Source of the DNA: Tannerellaceae bacterium
Lineage (GTDB): Bacteria; Bacteroidota; Bacteroidia; Bacteroidales; Tannerellaceae
Length of the DNA: 64,000 nucleotides
Reading direction: 5' to 3'
NCBI GenBank assembly: GCA_031255855.1
Contig: JAIRRS010000101.1
Location: 1-64,000 of the forward strand
Below are positions 17,832 to 26,327 of the stretch, piece by piece. The position numbers and the translations under genes are program-made. Each line of letters starts with the position of its first letter. Positions within the stretch are counted from its first letter, which is position 1. The notes under the pieces are model-generated. The model did not search any database. It saw only the letters and a program-made list of their open reading frames with translations, and was not told the DNA's origin.

Positions 17832-19160
17832 TTAAATGTGGTGATTTATTATCATTTCATACAGTTCTTGTTTACCGCTTATCTGTTGAGGTTCGCCGTC
17901 GCGGAGGGCAATCGTACGCAAATCGTCGAGTGTGAGTTTTCCTTCTTCAAATGCTTTTCCGTCGCCACTGTCAAAACTGGCATAACGTTCTTTACGCATC
18001 TTCTTGTAATCGGAGTTTTCAAGGATGTCTGCCGCTATCAGCAAAGCACGCGCAAAAGCGTCCATCCCGCCAATATGAGCGATGAATATATCTTCCAAAT
18101 CGGTTGAGTTCCTACGGGTCTTCGCATCAAAGTTTGTTCCTCCCGTTGTCAAACCACCATTAGTAAGGATAACCAGCCAGGCTTGTGCCAATTCAAACAA
18201 ATCCATCGGGAATTGGTCGGTGTCCCATCCGTTTTGATAATCTCCGCGATTCGCGTCTATGCTGCAAAGCATACCGGCGTCGGCAGCAGCTTGCAATTCG
18301 TGTTCGAACGTATGGCCTGCCAATGTAGCGTGGTTTACTTCGATATTTAAAGCGAAATCTTTATCCAAACCAAAATGGCGGAGGAAACCGATTACTGTTT
18401 CCGCATCCACGTCATATTGATGCTTTGTTGGTTCCATGGGTTTCGGTTCGATAAGGAAGGTTCCTTGAAAGCCGTTCTTACGAGCATAATCGCGAGCCAT
18501 TGTCAACATCATGGCCAAGTGTTCTTTCTCGCGTTTCATATCGGTATTCAATAAGCTCATATACCCTTCGCGTCCACCCCAGAATACATAGTTTTCACCA
18601 CCTAAAGCAATAGTCGCGTCAATGGCGTTCTTTACCTGCGTCCCCGCGCAAGCTACTGAACCAAAAGATGGGTTGGTGGCTGCGCCATTCATATAACGTG
18701 TATGCCCGAATACGTTGGCTGTACCCCACAACAGTTTCTTCCCGGTTGTTTTTTGCAGTTCTTTCGCATAATCTACCATCGTAAACAAGCGTCTTTCAAA
18801 TTCAGCCAAAGATGGTCCTTCGTCTACTACATCCACGTCATGGAAACAATAATAAGGGATGCTACATTTCGTCAGGAATTCGAAAGCCGCGTCCATTTTA
18901 TATTTGGCGCGCACCAAAGGATCCGACGAATCATTCCACGGGAATGTTTTTGTTCCGCCTCCGAACGGATCGCCTCCTTCGGCACATAACGTATGCCAAT
19001 AAGCCATAGCAAAGCGAAGATGGTCTTTCAGGGTTTTTCCCATGACTACTCTGTTTTCATCATAATAATGAAATGCCAACGGATTTTTCGACTCGCAACC
19101 TTCGAACTGAATCTTTCCTATTCCGGGAAAGAACTCTTTTTCTCCTTTATAAAAATTCAT
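17832..19160 (-). CDS. xylA: Xylose isomerase
   Basis: A 442-residue class II xylose isomerase converting D-xylose to D-xylulose in the cytoplasm. Conserved landmarks are YYCFHDVDV with the active-site His, [29 protein letters not shown] (metal Glu and catalytic Lys), [25 protein letters not shown] and WDTDQFPMD, the metal-binding carboxylates of the TIM barrel. The size matches the longer class II enzymes. It lies 13 bases after xylB on the minus strand. Confidence 0.98.
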   Translation of the reverse strand: MNFYKGEKEFFPGIGKIQFEGCESKNPLAFHYYDENRVVMGKTLKDHLRFAMAYWHTLCAEGGDPFGGGTKTFPWNDSSDPLVRAKYKMDAAFEFLTKCSIPYYCFHDVDVVDEGPSLAEFERRLFTMVDYAKELQKTTGKKLLWGTANVFGHTRYMNGAATNPSFGSVACAGTQVKNAIDATIALGGENYVFWGGREGYMSLLNTDMKREKEHLAMMLTMARDYARKNGFQGTFLIEPKPMEPTKHQYDVDAETVIGFLRHFGLDKDFALNIEVNHATLAGHTFEHELQAAADAGMLCSIDANRGDYQNGWDTDQFPMDLFELAQAWLVILTNGGLTTGGTNFDAKTRRNSTDLEDIFIAHIGGMDAFARALLIAADILENSDYKKMRKERYASFDSGDGKAFEEGKLTLDDLRTIALRDGEPQQISGKQELYEMIINHHI

Positions 19161-19173
19161 AATTCAATTGATA

Positions 19174-20670
19174 TTAATTGTAAATTGATTGTAACTTGAT
19201 TATTTTTTCTTTCCATGTCGCGTAGGCGCCGCAATATTTATCGGCTTTCAACGCGTCGGGTTCAATAATGTCTATTTTCTTTAATGACCGGAAAGCTTCT
19301 TCCGGCGAATGGTAGATACCGGCGCCTATACCGGCGCCTCTTGCTGCTCCTACGGCGCCATTGGTATCATACAATTCAATAATCGCCCCGGTCACTCCGG
19401 CCAATGCTTCCCTGAATATAGGACTAAGAAACATATTGGCGTTGCCGGCGCGGATTATATCAATATTGATACCCATATGATCCATAATATCCATGCCATA
19501 TTTAAAAGAGAAAACAACGCCTTCTTGTGCCGCGCGCGCTATATGCTTTTGTCCATGTATATTGAAGTTCAGTCCATAGACGGAACATGCGATATCCTTG
19601 TTTTCCAACATTCGTTCGGCGCCGTTTCCGAATGGCAATATGGAAAGCCCTTCGGAACCGACAGGTACTGCCGCCGCCAGATCATTTAATTCATTATAAC
19701 TGATACCGGCAGGGGCTACATTCCGTTTGATCCATGAATTGAGGATTCCCACTCCATTGATACAGAGCAGTACTCCCAGGCGGGGTTCTTCTTTCGTATA
19801 ATTCACATGCGCAAATGAGTTGACACGCGAACAAGCATCGTAACTTACCTTATCGTTCACACCATAGACCACTCCCGACGTCCCGGCCGTAGCAGCGATT
19901 TCTCCCGGATTCAATACATTCAACGACAAAGCATTATTGGGTTGGTCTCCGGCACGGTAAGTGACCGGCGTCCCTCTCTTCATTCCTAATTCGGCTGCTA
20001 CGGAGTTGAGCATTTCGCCTTGTATTCCGAATGTAGGACGAATCGTTGGTATCAAATCTTTACTGAAGCCAAAATGTTGCATGATATCCCCCGACACTTG
20101 GTTGTTTTTAAAATCCCAGAAGATTCCTTCCGACAGTCCGGAAACTGTCGTTACAATATCGCCGGTCATTTTCATGGCAATATAATCGCCGGGCAACATG
20201 AATTTATAGACCGATTCAAAAATCCGCGGCTCATATTCTTTTACCCAAGCTAATTTGGCTGCCGTAAAATTACCGGGCGAATTAAGTACGCGCGATAAAC
20301 ATTTCTCTTCCCCGATAGACGCGAACGCCCGTTCCCCGTAAGGAACAGCCCGGCTATCGCACCAGATGATGGAAGGACGCAAAACTTCCTTATCCTTGTC
20401 TACCAATACCAAACCATGCATTTGATATGATATACCGATAGCTTTAATATCCGTACCCTGAATATTTGCTTGATGGATAGCTCCTTTAATAGCCTGTTTC
20501 AAATAATCCCACCAATCTTCGGGGTTTTGCTCCGCCCAGCCGGGTTTAATGGCTTTAATAGACGCTTCTTCCTTTGGATAATAGTCGGAACTAACCGTTG
20601 TTCCGGTTTCCTGGTCAATAAGGGAAGCCTTTATCGAAGAACTTCCTATGTCACATCCTAATAAATACAT
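19174..20670 (-). CDS. xylB: Xylulokinase
   Basis: A 498-residue FGGY-family sugar kinase phosphorylating D-xylulose to xylulose 5-phosphate. The N-terminal phosphate loop LLGCDIGSSSIKASLID, the XylB-type motif YQMHGLVLVDKD with PSIIWCDSRA, and the C-terminal GGXG-like segment of the second actin-fold domain (GAVGAARGAGIGAG) are visible. It lies 10 bases after the NUDIX regulator and directly before xylA, so the assignment as xylulokinase rather than another FGGY kinase is strongly supported by context. Confidence 0.96.
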   Translation of the reverse strand: MYLLGCDIGSSSIKASLIDQETGTTVSSDYYPKEEASIKAIKPGWAEQNPEDWWDYLKQAIKGAIHQANIQGTDIKAIGISYQMHGLVLVDKDKEVLRPSIIWCDSRAVPYGERAFASIGEEKCLSRVLNSPGNFTAAKLAWVKEYEPRIFESVYKFMLPGDYIAMKMTGDIVTTVSGLSEGIFWDFKNNQVSGDIMQHFGFSKDLIPTIRPTFGIQGEMLNSVAAELGMKRGTPVTYRAGDQPNNALSLNVLNPGEIAATAGTSGVVYGVNDKVSYDACSRVNSFAHVNYTKEEPRLGVLLCINGVGILNSWIKRNVAPAGISYNELNDLAAAVPVGSEGLSILPFGNGAERMLENKDIACSVYGLNFNIHGQKHIARAAQEGVVFSFKYGMDIMDHMGINIDIIRAGNANMFLSPIFREALAGVTGAIIELYDTNGAVGAARGAGIGAGIYHSPEEAFRSLKKIDIIEPDALKADKYCGAYATWKEKIIKLQSIYN

Positions 20671-20680
20671 TATAATTGAA

Positions 20681-21418
20681 TTAAATTTTATTTAATTTAG
20701 AATATAATTGATTGTACTTTACTTTGTCGAAGCGATAAAAGCGCGCCGAACGATGCGCCACCCCTTTTTCCATTTCGTCCGTTGCCACCACATAAGGCAA
20801 CGAGTTCATTTTCTTATGAAAATTCCTTACATCCAATTCCTTATCATAAATCACTTCATACGTACGCCTCAATTGCAACGCTGTAAATAAGGAAGGGAGA
20901 TAATTAAAGACAATAGAAGGCTCCACTTCTATCCAGGCACAGATTTCTTTTATGGCTTCTTGTATGATTTCTTTATGGTCAAACGGCAGATGGGGCAACT
21001 TTTTTACAGGTGTCCATTGTACAACGCCTTGTTTTTGTTCGGGTTTGGCTTTCCTCACTTTACATAATGCCAGATAGGCAATCGTTACAAGTCTTCCTAT
21101 CTTCATGGCATAGGCTCTTTCCAGCCACGCGGCATCTTCCTTCTTGCTGGTACGTGTAGGAGAGCCGAAACTCCTGAATTGTTTCAGTTGTATACGTTTC
21201 AAACCGGTCGCTTCGTTCAATACACGATAAGCGGCTTCGTCTAAGTCCTCCGTTTCAAAAATAATACTTCCCGGTAATTTATATTCTGTCTTACCGGTAC
21301 CGGCATTTCTTCGCTCGACTAATAAAACACACAACTGTTCATTATCTATCCCTAATAAGACGCAATCCACAGAAACATGCGGATACAACATTTCCTTCTT
21401 TTCTCGATCTGTTTGCAT
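20681..21418 (-). CDS. NUDIX-domain transcriptional regulator of the xylose operon
   Basis: A NrtR/AraR-like regulator with an N-terminal NUDIX fold (residues about 15-140: DCVLLGIDNEQLCVLLVERR, LPGSIIFETEDLDEAAYRVLNEATG) and a C-terminal winged helix (about 165-240: FNYLPSLFTALQLRRTYEVIYD, NFHKKMNSLPYVVAT). The usual catalytic GX5EX7REUXEEXGU box is degenerate, as expected when the domain binds an effector rather than hydrolysing nucleotides. The start at 21418 is chosen because the promoter -7 box (21442-21449) sits only 3 bases before the alternative ATG at 21439. It heads the operon with xylB, xylA and xylE and probably controls it in response to a sugar or sugar phosphate. Confidence 0.88.
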   Translation of the reverse strand: MQTDREKKEMLYPHVSVDCVLLGIDNEQLCVLLVERRNAGTGKTEYKLPGSIIFETEDLDEAAYRVLNEATGLKRIQLKQFRSFGSPTRTSKKEDAAWLERAYAMKIGRLVTIAYLALCKVRKAKPEQKQGVVQWTPVKKLPHLPFDHKEIIQEAIKEICAWIEVEPSIVFNYLPSLFTALQLRRTYEVIYDKELDVRNFHKKMNSLPYVVATDEMEKGVAHRSARFYRFDKVKYNQLYSKLNKI

Positions 21419-21441
21419 GGTATTAAGATAAAAGTTCACTG

Positions 21442-21471
21442 CAAATATAATAATTATGAGATATAATCAAA
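21442..21471 (-). promoter_or_regulatory. Promoter of the xylose operon
   Basis: TTTG (21468-21471) and TATATTTG (21442-21449), 18 bases apart on the minus strand, match both boxes of the Bacteroidota consensus. The predicted start of transcription is near 21435, which favours translation from 21418. Confidence 0.65.
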
Positions 21472-21655
21472 ACAATAAAAATATTTTTTCAACAATTATA
21501 ACATTCTAACACTCTGACTATTTATTATCTTACCTGATACAATATCATCATTCTTTATTAATGTAGGTATAACAATATTATGGAAGCAGCAGAATCCACG
21601 ACAGCAGAATCTCAAATTGATGGGTTAAAATCACGGCCGGAAGAGTAGTAAAATT

Positions 21656-21735
21656 CATCCCAATGAAAGTAGAGAATCATCCCAATGTTCTCCTTAATTC
21701 ATCCAAATGAAATCAAGAAAACATCCCAATGATTT
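21656..21735. repeat. 22-bp tetrad array, copy B
   Basis: Four CAT-N4-ATG 10-mers start at 21656 (CATCCCAATG), 21678 (CATCCCAATG), 21700 (CATCCAAATG) and 21722 (CATCCCAATG), with an exact 22-base period. Unlike copies A and C, the first two units are identical rather than complementary. It lies between two divergent promoters. Confidence 0.85.
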
Positions 21736-21797
21736 TTTGTGCGCCCTTTAAATTCATTTGACTGCTGTTTGAAGATGGCAGTAATTAAACTTTGTCA

Positions 21798-21805
21798 TAT
21801 CTTTG
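21798..21805 (+). promoter_or_regulatory. -7 promoter box for the GH20-like gene
   Basis: TATCTTTG fits TAnnTTTG. The implied transcript start near 21812 leaves about 60 bases of leader to the ATG at 21874. Confidence 0.55.
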
Positions 21806-21873
21806 TTTATGATTGACTCTTGTCGTTCATAAGGGTCGTATTTAATTTTTTAACCCACTTAATCCTATTTATT

Positions 21874-22989
21874 ATGAAACGCTGTCTGCTTCTTTTCACA
21901 GTCATTTTATGCACGATGCAGATACATGTATCTGCACAAGTTTATGTAAACAAGCTTGATACTGTTTTGCCGGTACGTGGCTTGGCTATCGCGGCTCCAC
22001 AGGTGGATGATCTTGATTTGTTTCTGAAATTCATTGAAGAAGAACTTGCGCCGGGGCATTTCAATTTGCTGATCCTGCGGGTAGACTGGAACTACGACTA
22101 TAAATCGCATCCCGAATTGAAAGATTCGAATCCTCTCACTTATCCGGATGTGAAAAAGATTGTTGCTACTTGTCGGAAGCACAACATCCGGCTGGCGCCC
22201 CAAATCAATTTGCTAGGGCATCAATCCTGGGGAGCGACAACTTTTTCGCTATTGCGTGAATATCCCGAATTTGACGAAACGCCTCATATTGATACCCAAA
22301 GAGATTATTCACCATGGCCTAATCCTCATGGATTGTATTGCAAAAGTTATTGCCCGCTCCATCCCCAAGTACATAAAATTGTTTTTGCACTGATAGATGA
22401 ACTGATGGATGCTTTCGAAGCTGATTCATTCCATGCAGGAATGGATGAGGTATTCTATATAGGGGACGACAAATGTCCTCGTTGCAGCGGACGCGACAAA
22501 GCCGAGTTGTACGCCGGGGAAGTAACAAAAATCCAACATCATCTGGCGCTAAAAAACCGACGGTTAATGATTTGGGGCGACCGCTTGATCGACGGTAAAG
22601 AAACAGGCATAGGAGCTTGGGAGGCCAGTATGAATCATACGCATCGCGCCATAGACATGATCCCGAAAGAGGTGTTTATCTGTGATTGGCACTACGAACG
22701 CCCCGATCAAACGGCTGTTTATTTCGCCATGAAAGGCTTTGATGTGGCTACTTGTCCTTGGAGAAAACCGGATATAGCTATTACGCAGATGAATGACATG
22801 ATGCGTTTCAGGGAATACTCTACCCATCAAATGACTGAACATTTCCAAGGTATTATTGCCACCGTATGGTCGGATGCCGGAGGTTTTTTGAAATATTATT
22901 ACGACCCGGAAACATATACCCGGAATAATTCTGATGCCATTACAATCAAGAGGTTGATAGAGGAATATAAAAAAATGGTAAAGAACTAA
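21874..22989 (+). CDS. GH20-like glycoside hydrolase (short form), exported
   Basis: A 371-residue protein with a signal peptide (MKRCLLLFTVILCTMQIHVSA); the start at 21874 is chosen for this reason over 21820. The body is a TIM barrel of the beta-N-acetylhexosaminidase type. The HAGMDEVFYIG motif carries the Asp191-Glu192 pair expected of GH20 (substrate-assisted catalysis), and RLAPQINLLGHQSWG and LMIWGDRLI match core strands. The usual N-terminal GH20 accessory domain is missing. A CPRCSG motif follows the catalytic pair. Acts on an amino-sugar glycan in the periplasm or outside; the substrate is not determinable here. The GH9 gene follows. Confidence 0.8.
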   Translation: MKRCLLLFTVILCTMQIHVSAQVYVNKLDTVLPVRGLAIAAPQVDDLDLFLKFIEEELAPGHFNLLILRVDWNYDYKSHPELKDSNPLTYPDVKKIVATCRKHNIRLAPQINLLGHQSWGATTFSLLREYPEFDETPHIDTQRDYSPWPNPHGLYCKSYCPLHPQVHKIVFALIDELMDAFEADSFHAGMDEVFYIGDDKCPRCSGRDKAELYAGEVTKIQHHLALKNRRLMIWGDRLIDGKETGIGAWEASMNHTHRAIDMIPKEVFICDWHYERPDQTAVYFAMKGFDVATCPWRKPDIAITQMNDMMRFREYSTHQMTEHFQGIIATVWSDAGGFLKYYYDPETYTRNNSDAITIKRLIEEYKKMVKN

Positions 22990-23070
22990 CCTTTTTTGCT
23001 AGTAATCAAACTTTATTGCCTGAATTAATCAGTAGTATTGTATGCAAATTGTTTAATTAAAATTGAAACC

Positions 23071-25518
23071 ATGAAGAAGCGATTAGTCATCGTAGGGATA
23101 CTTGTGTGCCAATGTAGTTTTAGTTTCGCACAAGTTGATGAAAAGCTGAAAGAAGATATCCGCAATACCGGATATATCCATAGCCCGCTACCCTTGGATT
23201 ATAGTAAGGCATTCGAGACCTCCGGGTTGAAAAAGAGAGTACTATCGTCTGAAATGCTTTGCCATATGGAAGATATGAGTAAATGGTCGCACAAAGGGGT
23301 GGGCACTTTTTATCAGACCGGCGAAAGAAGCAAAGATGGTAAACACAGCCTTCGCCTAACCGCTCCTACCCGGATGGACAGGCTTCCTGATTGGGGATTA
23401 GGACTGGGCACTTCCATGGCCATGTATGACGTCGGTGGCGAAAACTGGGAAAAATACAACCGTATCAAGTTCTATATCTATCCGGATTGCGAGGGCGCGC
23501 GCAGCATATATCTAAACCTATATGTAGAAAATGACGGCGAAATAAAAGTACCCGACAAATACGGGCGCGAAGGTTATCACGAAATAAACCTTATCAACCG
23601 CCAATGGAACGAATGTTTTGTGGAAATGACAGAATTGGCACGTGATAAAGTAACCAAACTTTCATTTGCTATTGAAATATTCGGTAAAGAACGTACAATG
23701 GGAGATTCCCTCCAGTTTGACGTGGATGCCGTGGAACTACAGGTAGTTGAAAACCCGGAAGTAGTAAGCGGTTGGATTCCTGCCGAAAACCGGATTATTT
23801 ATTCTACAGCCGGTTATCGTACGGATAGTAAAAAATCAGCCATCGTACGAGTAAATAAGCACGACGGAACCTACTGTTTACTTGATTCCAAAACGAATCA
23901 GGTGGTCTATAAAGGAGACATCCATAAGGTTAAATCGCCAATAGGCGAATTTGAGGCCATCGATTTTTCCGGATTTAAGAAAGAAGGAGAATATTTAATA
24001 CAGGTAGGTGATATCCTTACTCCTTTTCCTTTCTATATTAATAAGGATGTGTGGGACAACTCGGCATGGAGGGTGACCAACTTTATGTTTGCAGAACGTT
24101 GCGGATATCCCGTACCGGAAAAACATGGCGCTTGCCATACGGATCTGAATGGAGAACACAACGGCCTCTCTTTTACCGTAAACGGAGGTTGGCACGATGC
24201 CGCAGACATGTCCCAACAGACATTGCAAACAGGGGAGATTGCATTCGCGTTCTTCGAAATGGCTAATCGGGCAAAAGAAAAAGGAAACCTTGATTTGTAT
24301 CTACGCCTGGCGGAAGAAGCCCAATGGGGATTGGATTACATTATGAAAACCCGTTTTGGCGACGGATACAGGGTACAAACCTGGGGAACGAACCTATGGA
24401 CAGATGGCTTTACCGGAACAATAGACGATGCCGGACGCCGCCGTGTCAGAGTTCATAACCGGGCTTTTGAGAATTTCCTTTTCTCAGGTATTGAAGCGTA
24501 TGCCTCCCTGACGATTGAGAAAGACCAGATGCTCAAGGAAAACCTCTGCAAGATAGCAAAGGAAGACTTTGAATTGGCCACCAAACGTTTTGAAGAACTG
24601 GGGTATAACGAATTGGCCGGTGGCGGAGGAGGAGGCGACCATGCGGCAATGGCTTCGCAAAGCCAATACATGGCAACCATCTCGTGGGCCGCCAGTATGC
24701 TTTATAAATTAACCGGCGAACAATACTACGCCGACAAAGCTGCCGAAGCGATTAAATATACCATCCAATGCCAACGGACAGAGCCGCTGAAAGACAAGAA
24801 GAAAACACGCGGGTTCTACTATCGCGATCTGGATAAGAAATCAATCGTGCACTTCACGCACCAGTCTCGCGACAACCTATATATGCAAGCGTTAACCGCC
24901 CTATGTGAAACGCAACCCAACCATCCGGATTATCAATCATGGGAAGGCTCTATCAAACTATTCGCGGAATATCTGAAAAATATCATGGAGTATGTCCAGC
25001 CTTACGGGATGGTTCCAAGCGGGGTTTACCATATCGACGAAGTGAAGGATTCGGCCAACTTCTATGCTGTTCAGGTAGGTATACGTAGCGGTGCGGATGC
25101 GGATTACAAAGAACAATTGGAAAACGGTTTCAAACTAGATAAAGAACATTACCTGAGGGTATTCCCGGTTTGGTTTTCTTTCAAAGGGAACGCCGCCGTC
25201 CACCTGGCAACCGGAAAGGCTGCCGCCTTATGCGGAAAGTTCCTTAACGACCCGGAGTTAATGGACATTGCCGAGCAACAACTTTTCTGGATTGTAGGGA
25301 AGAACCCATTCGGACAATCCCTGATATGGGGAGAAGGGAGCAACTACATGCAACAATACGTTGCCCTTCCCGGAGAAACGGTTGGCGAAATCCCCGTGGG
25401 CATTCAATCCCGTTTCAACGAAGATGCCCCTTACTGGCCACAATTCAACACCGCAACCTACAAAGAAGTTTGGGGAACACCGGCAGGCAAGTGGCTTTCC
25501 CTGATATCGGAATTTTAA
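23071..25518 (+). CDS. GH9-family glycoside hydrolase, exported
   Basis: An 815-residue protein starting at 23071, where a clear signal peptide begins (MKKRLVIVGILVCQCSFSFA). Residues about 45-230 look like a carbohydrate-binding beta-sandwich (SKWSHKGVGTFYQTG, then FYIYPDCEGARSIYLNLYVEN). An Ig-like CelD-N-type domain follows at about 240-325 (IGEFEAIDFSGFKKEGEYLIQVG), then a GH9 (alpha/alpha)6 catalytic domain with GGWHDAADMSQQT (catalytic Asp pair, about residue 375) and a C-terminal YKEVWGTPAG whose Glu (about 799) is the likely acid. The family cleaves beta-glucans; the C-terminal motif differs from classic cellulases, so substrate is uncertain. Confidence 0.85.
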   Translation: MKKRLVIVGILVCQCSFSFAQVDEKLKEDIRNTGYIHSPLPLDYSKAFETSGLKKRVLSSEMLCHMEDMSKWSHKGVGTFYQTGERSKDGKHSLRLTAPTRMDRLPDWGLGLGTSMAMYDVGGENWEKYNRIKFYIYPDCEGARSIYLNLYVENDGEIKVPDKYGREGYHEINLINRQWNECFVEMTELARDKVTKLSFAIEIFGKERTMGDSLQFDVDAVELQVVENPEVVSGWIPAENRIIYSTAGYRTDSKKSAIVRVNKHDGTYCLLDSKTNQVVYKGDIHKVKSPIGEFEAIDFSGFKKEGEYLIQVGDILTPFPFYINKDVWDNSAWRVTNFMFAERCGYPVPEKHGACHTDLNGEHNGLSFTVNGGWHDAADMSQQTLQTGEIAFAFFEMANRAKEKGNLDLYLRLAEEAQWGLDYIMKTRFGDGYRVQTWGTNLWTDGFTGTIDDAGRRRVRVHNRAFENFLFSGIEAYASLTIEKDQMLKENLCKIAKEDFELATKRFEELGYNELAGGGGGGDHAAMASQSQYMATISWAASMLYKLTGEQYYADKAAEAIKYTIQCQRTEPLKDKKKTRGFYYRDLDKKSIVHFTHQSRDNLYMQALTALCETQPNHPDYQSWEGSIKLFAEYLKNIMEYVQPYGMVPSGVYHIDEVKDSANFYAVQVGIRSGADADYKEQLENGFKLDKEHYLRVFPVWFSFKGNAAVHLATGKAAALCGKFLNDPELMDIAEQQLFWIVGKNPFGQSLIWGEGSNYMQQYVALPGETVGEIPVGIQSRFNEDAPYWPQFNTATYKEVWGTPAGKWLSLISEF

Positions 25519-25606
25519 TCCGTTTATTTATCGGGATTAATCATCTTTTCGTCGATAATTCTTCTTTGTTGGAAGATTTCAATTGCGTTATAATGAAGAT
25601 ATAACC

Positions 25607-25614
25607 TATATTTG
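25607..25614 (+). promoter_or_regulatory. -7 promoter box for the methyltransferase gene
   Basis: TATATTTG, an exact TAnnTTTG match, 41 bases before the start codon at 25656. Confidence 0.55.
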
Positions 25615-25655
25615 TTAACAAGAAAACAGGTGTTAGTAAGAAAAAGATTTTAGCC

Positions 25656-26318
25656 ATGAAAACAACCAAGAGATTTATCGAATCAGGTATACCCGGATTA
25701 GTTGCCCGGTGGTACGACTACAACACGAAAAAAAACCGTATATCCGAAATACAACGCTATGCAAAAGAAATAGCCGGTTATATAAAAGAGAATGATACGG
25801 TTTTGGAGATTGCTCCCGGCCCCGGACAACTATCCATTGAACTTGCCAAACTGGGGAATTACTATATCATAGGCGTGGAACTTAACCATGACTTCGTAGA
25901 CATCGCTCAGCAAAACGCTGAAGAAGAAGGAGTGGAAATAGATTTCCAGCAAGGAAATGCCGCCAATATTACATTCCCCGACAACTCTTTTGACTTTATT
26001 ATCTGCACAGCCGCTTTCAAAAGTTTCAGTGAACCGGTATCGGCGCTGAATGAAGCATACCGCGTATTAAAACCCAGTGGCACATTGCTTATGATTGATT
26101 TGAACGAAAAGATTTCCAAGCAAGAGGTGAACAACTACATAGACAACTTATGCCATGACAAAAGCAACGTTATCGAAAAGTGGTCTTTAAAATCGTTCTT
26201 GTTGAAAAGCGCATACACTAAAGAGCGTTTAGAGAAAATAATCGAGCAAACTTCATTTAAGAGCAACTATACCATAGAGGAAAAGGCTATCAGCCTGTAT
26301 ACTCATCTCCACAAATGA
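25656..26318 (+). CDS. Class I SAM-dependent methyltransferase
   Basis: A 220-residue Rossmann-fold methyltransferase. The SAM-binding motif I is VLEIAPGPGQLSIELAKLG (about residues 50-68), motif II the acidic VELNHDF, and motif IV DFIICTAAFKSFSEPVSALNEAYRVLKPSG. This is the methyltransferase-11/25 type, whose substrates range from lipids to small molecules and cannot be told here. It has its own promoter and converges on the FAD oxidoreductase gene with a 9-base gap. Confidence 0.88.
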   Translation: MKTTKRFIESGIPGLVARWYDYNTKKNRISEIQRYAKEIAGYIKENDTVLEIAPGPGQLSIELAKLGNYYIIGVELNHDFVDIAQQNAEEEGVEIDFQQGNAANITFPDNSFDFIICTAAFKSFSEPVSALNEAYRVLKPSGTLLMIDLNEKISKQEVNNYIDNLCHDKSNVIEKWSLKSFLLKSAYTKERLEKIIEQTSFKSNYTIEEKAISLYTHLHK

Positions 26319-26327
26319 ATATGACAA

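Larger units (their letters stand above)
21440..21873. other. Divergent intergenic region, xyl operon / GH20-like gene
   Basis: This 434-base non-coding stretch holds the xyl promoter at its left end, a plus-strand -7 box at 21798, array B of the 22-bp tetrad family at 21656-21731, and a short direct repeat of CAGCAGAATC (21587 and 21602). I see no open reading frame, tRNA or clear palindromic operator in it. Confidence 0.7.

Noticed and set aside
25519..25600. Terminator after the GH9 gene
   Set aside because: Only weak, interrupted inverted repeats are seen, with no T tract.
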